From contig NZ_JAQKQJ010000006.1 in assembly GCF_029109325.1 (NCBI RefSeq), positions 62,001 to 126,000 on the forward strand: 64,000 nt of DNA, given 5' to 3'. Made by a program: the position numbers and the translations under genes. The notes below the pieces were generated by a model that saw nothing but the letters and a program-made list of their open reading frames with translations, made no database searches and was not told the DNA's origin. Source of the stretch: Nodosilinea sp. PGN35. GTDB taxonomy: Bacteria > Cyanobacteriota > Cyanobacteriia > Phormidesmidales > Phormidesmidaceae. Positions within the stretch are counted from its first letter, which is position 1. Each line of letters starts with the position of its first letter. Below are positions 23,620 to 34,473 of the stretch, in pieces.

Positions 23620-25110
23620 ATGGGGCGCACGCCAACGCTTACCTACGATCGCGGCACCCTGATCCTGCATCCGCCGCCGCGAGGCAAGAGCTGGGTAGAC
23701 TTCGCCCACTGGGACGATCGCATCGAGAAATTTCGCATTCCCGCCCAGCAGTACCGCGCCCTGGTCGAGCGGCTGCGGGCTGAGCAAGTGCCCTTCAACG
23801 ATCAGGCCCACACCTTTGCCCCGCTGGAGCTTGATCCCCGGCTGAGCCTGGAGCCCTATCCCCACCAAAAAGAAGCCCTCCAGGCCTGGATTGACCAGCG
23901 CTGGCGCGGGGTTGTGGTGCTGCCCACTGCCAGCGGCAAGACCTACCTGGCCCAGATGGCCATGCAGGCTACGCCTCGACCGACGCTGATCACCGTGCCC
24001 ACCCTCGATCTAATGCACCAGTGGTATGCCCATTTAGAGGCGGCCTTCCCCGATGTGGAGGTGGGGCTGCTAGGCGGAGGATCAAAGGATCGGACGCCAA
24101 TTTTGGTGGCCACCTACGACAGCGCCGCCATCCACGCCGAGAGCCTGGGCAACCAGTACGCCCTGCTGATCTGCGACGAGTGCCACCACCTGCCCAGCGA
24201 CTTTAACCGGGTAATTGCCGAATATTCCATCGCCCCCTACCGCCTGGGGCTGACCGCCACCCCCGATCGCGCCGACGGTCGCCACGACGACCTCACCCAC
24301 CTGCTGGGGCCAGTGGTGTACCAGAAATCGGCGGCGGATCTGTCCGGGGATGCCCTGGCTCCGTTCCAGATTGTGCCCATTAAGGTTAAGCTCTCGGCCC
24401 AGGAGCGATCGCGCTACACCCAGCTGATCGCCCAGCGCAATCGCTTTTTGCAGGAGGCCAACATCTGGCTCAGCTCGGCCCAGGGGTGGCAGCGGTTTGT
24501 GCGGGCCAGCGCCCAGTCGGCGGACGGACGACGGGCGATGCTGGCCCACCGGGAGGCGCGGGCGATCGCCCTGGGCACCGAGGGCAAGCTGCGGGTGCTG
24601 GCCGACCTGCTGGCCCAGCACCACCCCGATCGCACGATTGTATTTACCAACGACAACGCCACGGTCTATCAAATCTCCGAGACCTTCTTGATCCCCGCCA
24701 TTACCCACCAGACGCCAGTCAAAGAGCGCCACGCCATTCTTCAAGATTTTCGCAGCGGCCAGTACCCCACCCTGGTGGTCAGCCACGTGCTCAACGAAGG
24801 GGTGGATGTGCCCGAGGCGCGGGTGGCCATTCTGCTCTCCGGCAGCGGCTCCATTCGCGAGTACGTGCAGCGGCTGGGGCGCATTCTGCGCAAGGGCAGC
24901 GGCAGCAAGCAGGCCGTGCTCTACGAGGTCATCGCCGAAGAAACCACCGAAGAGGCGATCTCGAGCCGCCGCCGTCAGGGGGTACAGCCCTCCACTTCTG
25001 GCCCGCGCCAGCTCGAGCTGGTGCCGGTAAAACCAGTCTATGCCATCGATCCCCTGCCCGCTCCACGGGCTGCCGAGGCACCGCCGCCACCTCCCCCTGA
25101 GCAGCCCTGA
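23620..25110 (+). CDS. XPB/SSL2-like superfamily 2 DNA helicase
   Basis: This 496-aa ATP-dependent helicase of the DEAD/DEAH superfamily 2 shows motif Q/I GVVVLPTASGKTYLAQM (Walker A, about residue 105), motif II LLICDECHHLPSDF (DECH, about 185), motif III GLTATPDRAD, motif IV region RTIVFTNDNATVYQ and motif VI SIREYVQRLGRILRKGSGS. An N-terminal extension of ~80 residues precedes the core, as in bacterial XPB proteins (GTLILHPPPRGKSWV). XPB-type enzymes unwind DNA during repair. The Pro-rich tail (last 25 aa) looks disordered. In several genomes this gene precedes a DUF790/Bax1 nuclease gene; no such partner follows here. Confidence 0.87.
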   Translation: MGRTPTLTYDRGTLILHPPPRGKSWVDFAHWDDRIEKFRIPAQQYRALVERLRAEQVPFNDQAHTFAPLELDPRLSLEPYPHQKEALQAWIDQRWRGVVVLPTASGKTYLAQMAMQATPRPTLITVPTLDLMHQWYAHLEAAFPDVEVGLLGGGSKDRTPILVATYDSAAIHAESLGNQYALLICDECHHLPSDFNRVIAEYSIAPYRLGLTATPDRADGRHDDLTHLLGPVVYQKSAADLSGDALAPFQIVPIKVKLSAQERSRYTQLIAQRNRFLQEANIWLSSAQGWQRFVRASAQSADGRRAMLAHREARAIALGTEGKLRVLADLLAQHHPDRTIVFTNDNATVYQISETFLIPAITHQTPVKERHAILQDFRSGQYPTLVVSHVLNEGVDVPEARVAILLSGSGSIREYVQRLGRILRKGSGSKQAVLYEVIAEETTEEAISSRRRQGVQPSTSGPRQLELVPVKPVYAIDPLPAPRAAEAPPPPPPEQP

Positions 25111-25568
25111 GCATTGCCCTGTGCCACTCCAATCGATCCCAAAAAAGTGGATAAAAAACCTGCGCCAGGGGCTGCTCAAACGCTATCCTAGTAGTGGGCT
25201 AAAGTCTTGCTAGATAAAGGGTTGCCGCGATCGCGCCGCTGCCTTAGTTCAGGGCTTTGCCCACAACTCAGCAACGGTTTATGAAGCCGCGTTGATGACT
25301 TGGGCTTCCCCGCCGCCCTACGGGTCGGGTTTGCCCCCAGGTGATGAGCGTTAAGCCACGAGCCAGGTGAGCTCCGTCGGTCAGTGTCTGGTCTGTTTTT
25401 AGCCAGTGCCCCTGCCTGCCAGAGTTAAGCCTTAACTTCTTAGAACTCGGAAACTAGACCGGCTGTTTAGGTATGCGCCCCCTGGGCCATGCACTGTCTA
25501 CCTCACCCTGTTGGCGATCGCCCCAGCGCCAGCCCTCCCCTCCCTGCTCATTTCTCACCTATCCTTCG
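25111..25568. other. Intergenic region, nothing coding recognised
   Basis: This 458-bp stretch precedes the exported protein gene. The only clear structure is the 15-bp palindrome AGTTAAGCCTTAACT (25423-25437), a possible operator. A longer reading of the downstream gene would start at 25473, but that extension lacks a signal-peptide start. Confidence 0.4.
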
Positions 25569-26303
25569 ATGAGTCATCTGTTTGCCACGGCGTTGCTCCT
25601 TACTCTCGGTGTTGGTTCAGCGGGGCTGTTGACGGCCTCCACCCAGCCAACCCTGGCCCAAGCGTTTCATTCTCCCGGCCCCTTGCAGGCCGGTCTGCTG
25701 GGCACCAGCTCAGCCATGGCGGCCTTGGCGAACTCTTTGACTCAGGCGGAGATATCCGCCGCAGGGGGTAACGGTGCCGTTGATGTCGCCTCGTCGGTGG
25801 AGCTGGGGCAGGCGTTAGAGGCGATCGCCGTCACGGTCTGTGCCCACCTGCCCGACTGGCAGCGGCCCTCAGAGGTCGCTCAGATGAAGCAGTTAGAGGC
25901 TATGCCCCACTACGGTGAAGCCCTACACAGCGATCCCCTGGCGGCTCTGGCCAAGACTTGGTGGAGCCATGAAATTTTTGTGTTCACCACCTACGGCCTC
26001 AGCGCCCGCACCGATCCCCTCTACCTGTCTGGGGTGTGGACGGCTATGGACGACACCTGGGACTGTTACAGCGGCGACCAGCCCGAGCAAATTAATCAGA
26101 GCGAACTGGCCGAAATGTGGCTACTCCATCACCGCCTGGTGGGGCTTGAATGGCAAGACGACCAGTACCTCGTCACCGTTGAGCCTGTGGGCTCAGGCCT
26201 CCAGCTGGTGCAGTTTCCTCGGCAAGAAAGGGGCCAGAGTTTGCCTCTAAACATTGTCACAACTACGGGGCAGGCCCTCGCCGTCATGTCGGGAGATTGG
26301 TGA
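25569..26303 (+). CDS. Exported protein of unknown function
   Basis: From ATG 25569 the protein is about 244 aa with a signal peptide (MSHLFATALLLTLGVGSAGL, cleavage probably after PTLAQA). The mature part is acidic and contains the paired phrases KTWWSHEIFVFTTYGLSART and LSGVWTAMDDTWDCYSGDQP, and ends in a beta-rich region (YLVTVEPVGSGLQLVQFP). Single Cys residues at CAHLPDW and DCYSGD could form a disulfide. I do not recognise the family. The strong signal sequence places it in the periplasm. It is followed by a bidirectional terminator. Confidence 0.65.
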   Translation: MSHLFATALLLTLGVGSAGLLTASTQPTLAQAFHSPGPLQAGLLGTSSAMAALANSLTQAEISAAGGNGAVDVASSVELGQALEAIAVTVCAHLPDWQRPSEVAQMKQLEAMPHYGEALHSDPLAALAKTWWSHEIFVFTTYGLSARTDPLYLSGVWTAMDDTWDCYSGDQPEQINQSELAEMWLLHHRLVGLEWQDDQYLVTVEPVGSGLQLVQFPRQERGQSLPLNIVTTTGQALAVMSGDW

Positions 26304-26326
26304 TCCTCTGCTTTGCCAGAAATTTC

Positions 26327-26374
26327 GATAAAACAATGCCTCCCACTCAAACGAGCCGGAGGCATTGTTTTATC
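26327..26374. terminator. Bidirectional terminator between convergent genes
   Basis: GATAAAACAATGCCTCC (26327-26343) and GGAGGCATTGTTTTATC (26358-26374) form a perfect 17-bp stem with a 14-nt loop. A/T-rich stem ends give both strands a T-rich tail. It lies between the exported protein gene and secG. Confidence 0.9.
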
Positions 26375-26438
26375 GGGCCTAGTTGTGTCGTGCCGCAGAA
26401 GTTTAAAGCAGCTCTTGTCGGCAAAACCCCACAGGTTT

Positions 26439-26693
26439 CTAAAGGGCGGGGGAAGCAGCGGCTACGTCAAGCCAGCCCGCGCTCAGCACTACCGTCAAAC
26501 CCATGAACAATACGGTCAGAGTCCAGGTGACGCGATTGAGGGTGGTTTCAGCGCTCTTGGTGCTGGTAAACAGCTGGGCTTGACCACCTAAGCCCCCCAG
26601 ACCATCGCCCTTGGGGCTGTGCAGCAGCACCAGAGCCGTCAGGCCCACGGCGGCAACCATCCAGATAACTTTTAGCACTGTGGTAACTATCAT
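26439..26693 (-). CDS. secG: Preprotein translocase subunit SecG
   Basis: SecG is a non-essential stimulatory subunit of the SecYEG channel in the plasma and thylakoid membranes. This 84-aa protein has two membrane helices (VLKVIWMVAAVGLTALVLLH and VTWTLTVLFMGLTVVLSAGW) joined by the conserved cytosolic loop HSPKGDGLGGLGGQAQLF, the family signature. It sits 90 bp downstream of gpmI on the same strand, a gene order widely conserved in cyanobacteria. Confidence 0.93.
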   Translation of the reverse strand: MIVTTVLKVIWMVAAVGLTALVLLHSPKGDGLGGLGGQAQLFTSTKSAETTLNRVTWTLTVLFMGLTVVLSAGWLDVAAASPAL

Positions 26694-26783
26694 CGCGCTC
26701 CTAACCTAACCTGCTCTAAAAACGGCCTCAGCTTCACTATACCCTAAGCTTTCTGCCCCTTCCACACGGCCCTCGGGCCAGTC

Positions 26784-28382
26784 CTAGCGGGAGAGCTTGA
26801 CTGGAGTACGGTTGTTGCGAATCTCCACATCGGCGGGCAGCAGCATAGAGCGCCCGGTCATTTCCTGGGGCTGGGGCAGACCCAGGATTTGCAGAATGGT
26901 GGGGGCGATGTCAGACAGCCGCCCGTCTTCGCGCAGGTTGACGTCGCCTCCGTAGGCAGGCACCTTAAGTTTTTCGCCCTCGACCAAAATAAACGGCACC
27001 GGGTTGGTGGTATGAGCCGTCCAAGGCTTGTGGTTTTCGTCCCACATCAGCTCGGCGTTGCCGTGGTCGGCAATGATAATGGCCGTACCGCCGGCCTTGC
27101 CAATGCCGTCAATCAGGCGGCCTAGCTCGTGATCAACGGCCTGGAGCGCCGTTACGGTAGACTCCATCTTGCCGGTATGGCCCACCATGTCGGGGTTGGC
27201 GTAGTTGATCACCACCAGGGAATAGACTCCTTTTTCAATGGCGGCGATCGCCGTGTTGGTCACCGCCGCTGCCGACATGGCCGGAGCTTTATCGTAGGTG
27301 GCCACCATGGGGCTAGACACCAGCTCCCGATCTTCACCTGCAAACGGGTCTTCTAGACCGCCGTTGAAGAAGTAGGTGACGTGGGCGTACTTTTCGGTCT
27401 CAGCGGTACGAAACTGCTTGAGGCCGTGGTTAGCCACGACCTCCCCCAGGATGTTGCTCAAGTTTTGGGGCTGAAACGCCACCTTCACCGGCATCTCTGG
27501 GTCGTACTGGGTCATGGTGACAAAGCTCAGTGGCGCTACGATTTCCCGCTCAAAGCCCTTAAAGTTAGGATCTACCAGCGCCTGGGTGAGCTGACGGGCG
27601 CGATCGGGGCGGAAGTTGAAGAAAATCACGCCGTCCTCGGGGGCGATCGCCCCAGGGGCCAGCCGCACCGGCTCCACAAACTCATCGTTAATATCCTGTG
27701 CGTAGGAGGCCAGCAGGGCCTCCATAGCGGTTTGCCCGCTGCCCTCGCCGGGGTCAGTCATCACCCGGTAGGCTTTTTCGACGCGATCCCAGCGGTTGTC
27801 GCGATCCATGGCGTAGTAGCGACCGCTGAGGGTGACCAGCCGACCCAGGCCCAGCCGATCAACATAGTCCTGAATGGTTTGCACCGCCACTTTGCCCTCG
27901 GTCGGCTTGGTGTCGCGGCCATCGGTAATCACATGGATGCAGACTTCGTCGATGTCCTGGGCCTTGGCCATCTCTAGCAGACCAAACAGGTGCGACAGGT
28001 GGGAATGCACGCCGCCCTCCGAGCAGAGCCCTACTAGGTGCAGCTTGCTGTTGCGGTAGCGCACCGCCTGGCAAACCTCTAGCAGCGCTTCGTTTTCTTG
28101 CAGGGTGCCGTCTTCTACGGCGTCAGAAATTCGCACCAGCTCCTGGGGGACAATGCGCCCGGCCCCAATGTTGAGGTGGCCCACTTCAGAGTTGCCCATC
28201 TGGCCGTCGGGCAGCCCAACATCCTTCCCCGACGTACGAATTAAGGTGTGGGGGTAGGCGGCCCACAGACTGTCCATAACCGGAGTCTTTGCGGCGGCGA
28301 CGGCATTGCCGTCGGTATCTTCCCGATATCCCCAGCCGTCGAGAATGATTAAAACCATCGGCGGGATTGACGCTTGACTCAT
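26784..28382 (-). CDS. gpmI: 2,3-bisphosphoglycerate-independent phosphoglycerate mutase
   Basis: This 532-aa enzyme interconverts 3- and 2-phosphoglycerate in glycolysis and carbon fixation outflow. It shows the alkaline-phosphatase-superfamily metal sites: VLIILDGWGYREDTDGNAV (Asp) and GQMGNSEVGHLNIGAGRIVP near 60, where the Ser is the phosphorylated nucleophile. The phosphotransferase insert carries DGRDTKP, and the C-terminal metal site reads NYANPDMVGHTGKMESTVTA and IIIADHGNAE. Length and all key residues are normal for the Mn-dependent enzyme. In cyanobacteria this step is controlled by PirC/PII, which is not visible here. It is co-directional with secG. Confidence 0.97.
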   Translation of the reverse strand: MSQASIPPMVLIILDGWGYREDTDGNAVAAAKTPVMDSLWAAYPHTLIRTSGKDVGLPDGQMGNSEVGHLNIGAGRIVPQELVRISDAVEDGTLQENEALLEVCQAVRYRNSKLHLVGLCSEGGVHSHLSHLFGLLEMAKAQDIDEVCIHVITDGRDTKPTEGKVAVQTIQDYVDRLGLGRLVTLSGRYYAMDRDNRWDRVEKAYRVMTDPGEGSGQTAMEALLASYAQDINDEFVEPVRLAPGAIAPEDGVIFFNFRPDRARQLTQALVDPNFKGFEREIVAPLSFVTMTQYDPEMPVKVAFQPQNLSNILGEVVANHGLKQFRTAETEKYAHVTYFFNGGLEDPFAGEDRELVSSPMVATYDKAPAMSAAAVTNTAIAAIEKGVYSLVVINYANPDMVGHTGKMESTVTALQAVDHELGRLIDGIGKAGGTAIIIADHGNAELMWDENHKPWTAHTTNPVPFILVEGEKLKVPAYGGDVNLREDGRLSDIAPTILQILGLPQPQEMTGRSMLLPADVEIRNNRTPVKLSR

Positions 28383-28671
28383 AGGTAAGAATCCTTGGGA
28401 GTTGGACTAACGTCTCAGCAATCATACCATCCAGAAAATTGGCCCCAATCTGAGCTGGGACGCCACTGGAACAGTTGTTTGGCGCTGCGCTTGGTCAGCG
28501 ATCGCGCCCGGCAGATACGTCTGGCTCGGTGCTGCAAGAACATTCCCGCAGCACAAAGAGCCAACAGCTGTACTCTAGACCCAGCCTAGACTTGCTCTAC
28601 AGGCATACGACCAGGTTAAAGTGCAATTTAAGAAAGATTTTTTATAAATTGCATATTACTCTACATCCGCC

Positions 28672-30378
<1,707 letters not shown>

Positions 30379-30524
30379 GGGCGGCTCCAAAAACGGATGA
30401 CGACGGACGGGGAGTAAACGAATCTTTACCAAAGGTAACGAAAAATGGCCCCAGGTTGTCTACTTCTGCGCTATCTGGCTAATTCATCCCTAAAAGAAAA
30501 ATCTTGACCCACCTCGATTGCCAT

Positions 30525-30555
30525 AAAAAAAAGGGACGTAGCTGGGCTGCGTCCC
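30525..30555 (-). terminator. Intrinsic terminator of the 139-aa gene
   Basis: Read on the minus strand, GGGACGCAGC and GCTACGTCCC form a 10-bp stem (one wobble) with loop CCA followed by eight T residues. It lies 40 bp after the stop of the gene at 30596-31015. Confidence 0.9.
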
Positions 30556-30595
30556 CGTCAACTGGCTGGCGGGGCTTCAGCCCCAGCACTGCTGA

Positions 30596-31015
30596 CTACT
30601 TCTTGATGTCCTTCGCCATCTTGCGAAACATGTCGAGGTTGGTATCGACCTTGCGGCGATCGGCGCTAGCGTCCTTTTTGACCGTGGGTTGAATGGAAAC
30701 CTCAGCCGGAGAAAGCTTCTCCACAGACGCGCCCCGCTCTTGCAGCCGTTTGGCCTCTAGGGCAGAAATCTGCCGCACACTTTCTTTTTCTCCGGTTTCG
30801 CCCCGCTTTTTAGCGTAGGTGCGCCGTACGGTTTTAGCCGAGCGCATATATTCGATGTTGCCGTAGCTCTTGGCATCGTCTTCGCTTAAAAAGTAAGCTC
30901 CCCCAACCTGCTTGATGGTGGGCTGCTGAGGGGCGGGCTGCCGCCGCACGGGGCGGTCCGCCTCTCCGGGGTTCTTAGCTTTGCCGCCAAACAGCCCGCG
31001 AATAAATCCAGTCAT
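30596..31015 (-). CDS. Basic hypothetical protein
   Basis: This 139-aa protein is highly charged, mostly basic, and lacks membrane segments. The start MTGFIRGLFGGKAKNPGE is typical of a conserved cyanobacterial family of unknown function; FLSEDDAKSYGNIEYMR and YAKKRGETGEKESVRQISA are other recognisable parts. The tail (NLDMFRKMAKDIKK) is helical. ATG 31015 is preceded by AGGAG, whereas the longer reading from 31069 is unlikely. It is transcribed alone and ends in a strong terminator. Confidence 0.7.
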   Translation of the reverse strand: MTGFIRGLFGGKAKNPGEADRPVRRQPAPQQPTIKQVGGAYFLSEDDAKSYGNIEYMRSAKTVRRTYAKKRGETGEKESVRQISALEAKRLQERGASVEKLSPAEVSIQPTVKKDASADRRKVDTNLDMFRKMAKDIKK

Positions 31016-31292
31016 GAAGCTCTCCTGCGTCTGTAGATAGTAGGTCGAAAGAGCCAAGCCCACGGGCAAAGCGCCCTAGAAGGGCAGATGGCCAGACTGG
31101 ACTCAGCTGAAGGTTTGTTAACTACTATGTTAACTTTTGTTGGCAGAAAAGTTGGGGCAAATTGGCCTGATCCGCGTTTTGTATCAGGTTGGGCGTTTAT
31201 GAGAAGCGTTCCTACCTCCCCTCGATGGTACTCAGCCTGACTTGGCTAAAATGGAGTCAACTTATGCAACCGCTTTGCCCTGAGAACTTGCC

Positions 31293-31928
31293 ATGGCCTT
31301 AGCCACAGCACCCCAGACCGACACCTGGATTCCGGCCTCGTGGCAAGACTACTTGGACGCGTGGTCTAACCCAGCCCTGGTAGAGGCCAAGGGCTACTAT
31401 CACAACGGCTGCATGAGGTTTGAAATGTCACCTTTAGGCAACCCTCATTCTCGGGATCACGCCATTGTGATCAGCGCTGTTATGCTCGCTGCTGGGCTGC
31501 GAAACCTCGACTTAGACGCCCACGACAACTGCACCTACCGCAGGTCAGGCTGCGACGATGCCCAGCCCGACGCATCGTTTTACATCGGTGACAATGCCAA
31601 TGTGGTGCCCTGGGATGTCACAATCATCGACTTAAACCGCTACCCAGCCCCAGATCTAGTCGTCGAAGTGGCCTATTCTTCATTGGCCGATGACAAAGGC
31701 GACAAGCGGCTGCTGTATGAAGCCCTTGGCGTTAAAGAATATTGGATCGTGGATGTTGAGAACGCCCGACTGTTGGCCTTTGCGGTCGAAAATTTGGGCA
31801 GTCGCCAAATTCAGCAATCCCAAGTCTTATCTGAGTTGCCTCTAGCCCTGCTTACTCAAGCCCTCCAGCGAAGTCGGCAGACGAACCACGGTCAGGTTAT
31901 CACCTGGCTGATGGATCAGCTGGCTTGA
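31293..31928 (+). CDS. Uma2-family (DUF820) putative endonuclease
   Basis: This 211-aa second Uma2 protein of the window is from a different subgroup to the one at 22955. Seen: [20 protein letters not shown], the metal-site-like [35 protein letters not shown], and the C-terminal [16 protein letters not shown]. The text fits the PD-(D/E)xK-like fold of the family. The biological role is unknown. It begins near a run of A+T-rich sequence and is followed by hisIE at 67 bp. Confidence 0.85.
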   Translation: MALATAPQTDTWIPASWQDYLDAWSNPALVEAKGYYHNGCMRFEMSPLGNPHSRDHAIVISAVMLAAGLRNLDLDAHDNCTYRRSGCDDAQPDASFYIGDNANVVPWDVTIIDLNRYPAPDLVVEVAYSSLADDKGDKRLLYEALGVKEYWIVDVENARLLAFAVENLGSRQIQQSQVLSELPLALLTQALQRSRQTNHGQVITWLMDQLA

Positions 31929-31995
31929 AGCCTTCGGTGGCGGCAAAGTAATAGAGTGGAAGGGAACGTTTCGCTGCCCAACATTGCCCAATACC

Positions 31996-32646
31996 ATGGT
32001 CACCTCTCCGTCTTCACCCTTTGCCGCCGCTGTGCCCGTCGATCGCATTCGCTACAACGACCAGGGACTGGTGCCCGCGATCGTGCAGGACCACCTCGAC
32101 GGCACTGTGCTGATGATGGCCTGGATGAACGCCGAGGCGCTGCAAAAAACCCTGGACAGCGGCGAAACCTGGTTCTGGAGCCGATCGCGCCAGGAGTTCT
32201 GGCACAAAGGGGCCACCTCTGGCCACACCCAGCGCGTCAAGGCCATCCGCTACGACTGCGACAGCGACGCTCTTTTGATCACGGTGGAACAGCTCGGCGA
32301 CATTGCCTGCCACACGGGCGAACGCAGCTGCTTTCACCAGGTGGACGACCACAAAGTCGCGCCCCCCGCCGACACCCTGTCCCAGGTGTTTGGGGTGATC
32401 TGCGATCGCCGCGACCACCCCAATCCCGACTCCTATACCTGCAAACTGCTGGCGGGCGGCGACAACAAAATTCTCAAAAAAATTGGTGAAGAAGCCGCCG
32501 AAGTGGTGATGGCCTGCAAGGATGACGACGCCGACGCGATCGCCGGAGAAGCCGCCGACTTGATGTACCACACCCTGGTTGCCCTGGCCCACCACGGGGT
32601 TGACATCAAGGACGTGTACCGCAAGCTTCAGGAGCGGCGGCGGTGA
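31996..32646 (+). CDS. hisI: Bifunctional phosphoribosyl-AMP cyclohydrolase/phosphoribosyl-ATP diphosphatase
   Basis: This enzyme performs the second and third steps of histidine biosynthesis. The 216-aa protein has an N-terminal HisI half (about residues 15-110: [37 protein letters not shown], then metal ligands YDCDSD and [10 protein letters not shown]). The C-terminal HisE half spans about 130-216, with [20 protein letters not shown] and [13 protein letters not shown]. This HisIE fusion is usual in cyanobacteria. ATG 31996 is favoured; MPNT-initiated reading at 31984 adds four residues. It is convergent with rsmG and separated from it by an A+T-rich inverted repeat. Confidence 0.95.
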   Translation: MVTSPSSPFAAAVPVDRIRYNDQGLVPAIVQDHLDGTVLMMAWMNAEALQKTLDSGETWFWSRSRQEFWHKGATSGHTQRVKAIRYDCDSDALLITVEQLGDIACHTGERSCFHQVDDHKVAPPADTLSQVFGVICDRRDHPNPDSYTCKLLAGGDNKILKKIGEEAAEVVMACKDDDADAIAGEAADLMYHTLVALAHHGVDIKDVYRKLQERRR

Positions 32647-32654
32647 GCATGGGA

Positions 32655-32744
32655 GAGTTTTGAGTTCTCAGTTTTGAGTTTTGAGTTCTCGATGTACCGC
32701 CTTAACTCACAACTCGAAACTTAAAATTCAAAACTTAAAACTTT
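32655..32744. repeat. A+T-rich heptamer-like inverted repeat
   Basis: TGAGTTCTCAGTTTTGAGTT (32661-32680) with further TTGAGTTCTC is opposed by AACTCACAACTCGAAACTTA (32704-32723) and AAAATTCAAAACTTAAAACT. The unit (T)TGAGTT and its complement recur, as in the short tandemly repeated sequences known in cyanobacteria. Located between convergent hisI and rsmG, it may serve as a shared terminator. Confidence 0.75.
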
Positions 32745-32745
32745 C

Positions 32746-33483
32746 CTAGACCAGCGGCGTCTTCGCCGGTATCCCCGGCAGGCGCGGAAACTTGTCTGGG
32801 GTGCGATCGATTTTGGTCAGCACCACGTTGTGGCGAACGCCCTGGGTCAGGGGGGTGGACTGCGATCGCACCGACCGTAGCTTGCCCCCCAGACGCGGCA
32901 GAATGGCGGTCAAGGCAGCTTCCTCCGCCGCTGACCACTGGCCCCGGTAGAGGACGGCCTGTCCGCCCAGGTTTAGCAAGGGCAGGGCATACTCGGCGCA
33001 GGTGTTGACCGGGCCGACGGCCCGCAGCAGGGCGAGGTCGTAGGTCTCGCGGTGGGTGGGCTGGTGGGCCACCTGCTCAGCTCTCTGGGGCAGGTAGCTG
33101 ACGTTGGCGATCCCCAGGGTCTCGCAGACAGTCTCCAGGGCAGCAATTTTTTTACGGGTGGCATCGAGCAGGGCAATCGCCCAGTGGGGAAACACCAGCG
33201 CCACCGGCAGCCCCGGAAACCCGCCCCCGGTGCCAATGTCTATCACCTTGAGGGGCTGGGCACTGGCTTCAGCGTCCTTCAGCCACGGGGCGACCCCCTG
33301 GAGCGAATCCCACAGGTGCTTTTCCCAAAAATCGTCGGGGGTGGTAATGCGGGTCAGGTTGACCTGCTGGTTGGCCAGCAGAATGGCGTCGTAGAGCCGT
33401 TGAAAACTCTGCTGGTGGCGATCGCTGGGCTGCCAGTACAGGGTGCTCTGCCAGCGATCGCCATAGGTTGGTAACAGATCCAT
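32746..33483 (-). CDS. rsmG: 16S rRNA (guanine-527-N7)-methyltransferase
   Basis: RsmG (GidB) methylates G527 of 16S rRNA using S-adenosylmethionine. The 245-aa protein has the family N terminus (LYDAILLANQQVNLTRITTP), motif I VIDIGTGGGFPGLPVALVFP near residue 95, motif II ALLDATRKKIAALE, and RAVGPVNTCAEYALPLL further on. The C-terminal ~20 residues are Pro-rich, as often in cyanobacterial versions. It lies 12 bp downstream of an ABC ATPase gene on the same strand. Confidence 0.95.
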   Translation of the reverse strand: MDLLPTYGDRWQSTLYWQPSDRHQQSFQRLYDAILLANQQVNLTRITTPDDFWEKHLWDSLQGVAPWLKDAEASAQPLKVIDIGTGGGFPGLPVALVFPHWAIALLDATRKKIAALETVCETLGIANVSYLPQRAEQVAHQPTHRETYDLALLRAVGPVNTCAEYALPLLNLGGQAVLYRGQWSAAEEAALTAILPRLGGKLRSVRSQSTPLTQGVRHNVVLTKIDRTPDKFPRLPGIPAKTPLV

Positions 33484-33495
33484 AGGTTTGAATAT

Positions 33496-34152
33496 CTATC
33501 CAGCAGGGGTCGAAAGGGGTGCCGTTGGCACCGGGGCGAGGGTGCCGTGGTCGAGATGCCAGCAGCGATCGGCCAGACCAGCCAGCTCATCGGCATCGTG
33601 GGACACCACCAGCAGCGTCCAGTTTTGCTTCAGCTGCTGGAGCAGGGCAAGAATCTGTTGACGCATCGACCAGTCTAGGCCCGCCGTGGGTTCATCCAGC
33701 AGCAGCAGGTAGGGCTTGCGAATCAGCTGTACCGCTAGGGCCAAGCGCCGCTGCTGTCCACCGCTGAGGGCATGGGGCGCTGTCTTGAGGGGGAGTTGAT
33801 CTAACCCCACCGCCTGAAGAGCCTGCTCAATTTGGTTACGGGCCATCTCCGGGTGCCCCAAACGCAGTTCTTCTAAAAGGCTGTGTCCACAAAAGTGGCG
33901 CTCAGGAAACTGAAACACCAGCCCCGCCAGCTGCCGCAGCGATTCCGGGTCGAGATCTTGCTGCCGCCACTGAATGGCTCCTGCCGTAGGCTGGGCAAAC
34001 CCCGCCATCAGCTCGAGCAGCGTGCTTTTACCCGATCCGCTCGGGCCGTAGATCAGCCCTAGCTGCTGGGGCTCTAGCTCCAGGGAGATATCCTGCAAAA
34101 TAGCTCTGGGGCTGGCCGGGGGATGGTAGGTGAGTTGGCGAAGATAGAGCAT
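33496..34152 (-). CDS. ECF/cobalt-type ABC transporter ATPase
   Basis: This 218-aa ATP-binding protein has Walker A YGPSGSGKSTLLELM (about residue 35), Q-loop VFQFPERHFCGHSLLEELRL typical of energy-coupling-factor (EcfA/CbiO) ATPases, signature HALSGGQQRRLALAVQ, Walker B LLLLDEPTAGLDW and the switch His in VVSHDADEL. Its QFPE phrase is a hallmark of cobalt/vitamin transporters and of plant ABCI10/11 homologues. No EcfT or S component is adjacent, so the transported compound is unknown. ATG 34152 (MLYLRQLTYHPP) is used. It is co-directional with rsmG, 12 bp apart. Confidence 0.88.
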   Translation of the reverse strand: MLYLRQLTYHPPASPRAILQDISLELEPQQLGLIYGPSGSGKSTLLELMAGFAQPTAGAIQWRQQDLDPESLRQLAGLVFQFPERHFCGHSLLEELRLGHPEMARNQIEQALQAVGLDQLPLKTAPHALSGGQQRRLALAVQLIRKPYLLLLDEPTAGLDWSMRQQILALLQQLKQNWTLLVVSHDADELAGLADRCWHLDHGTLAPVPTAPLSTPAG

Positions 34153-34473
34153 GCCACCCGCAAAGTAAAACAGCAGACTGTACAACCTGGCCCCAAGAAA
34201 TTTCTGAGGAACTGACTGGGAGGTCGTTGCCAGAGATCAATCTCTCTCCAGTGTGCCCTACCGGGTTGCCATTAGTAGACGCCCGGGGGTAGATGCTAAG
34301 GTCAGGGGGGCTGGGGCTAGGCCAGTGTAGCTTCTGTAACATTACTGCCGCAAACCCCTAAGGAATTCGCCACAATTGGGCCATCAAGTATCACGATGGT
34401 TGCTTGAACAGGCATCTTTCCCTCCAGGTCATCCTGTCTCGTGTTGATGTTTAGGTCGTAAGGGATATTATTC
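34153..34473. other. Divergent intergenic region
   Basis: This 321-bp stretch lies between the divergent ABC ATPase and TPR genes. It contains the small hairpin AGAGAT-CA-ATCTCT (34232-34245). No coding frame or repeat is recognised. Confidence 0.35.

Noticed and set aside
24082..25179. 365-codon open frame opposite the XPB-like helicase gene
   Set aside because: Antisense shadow; all helicase motifs lie on the + strand.
32655..32744. CRISPR-like array
   Set aside because: The repeated words are 6-7 bases long and inverted, with no regular spacers or cas genes in the window.
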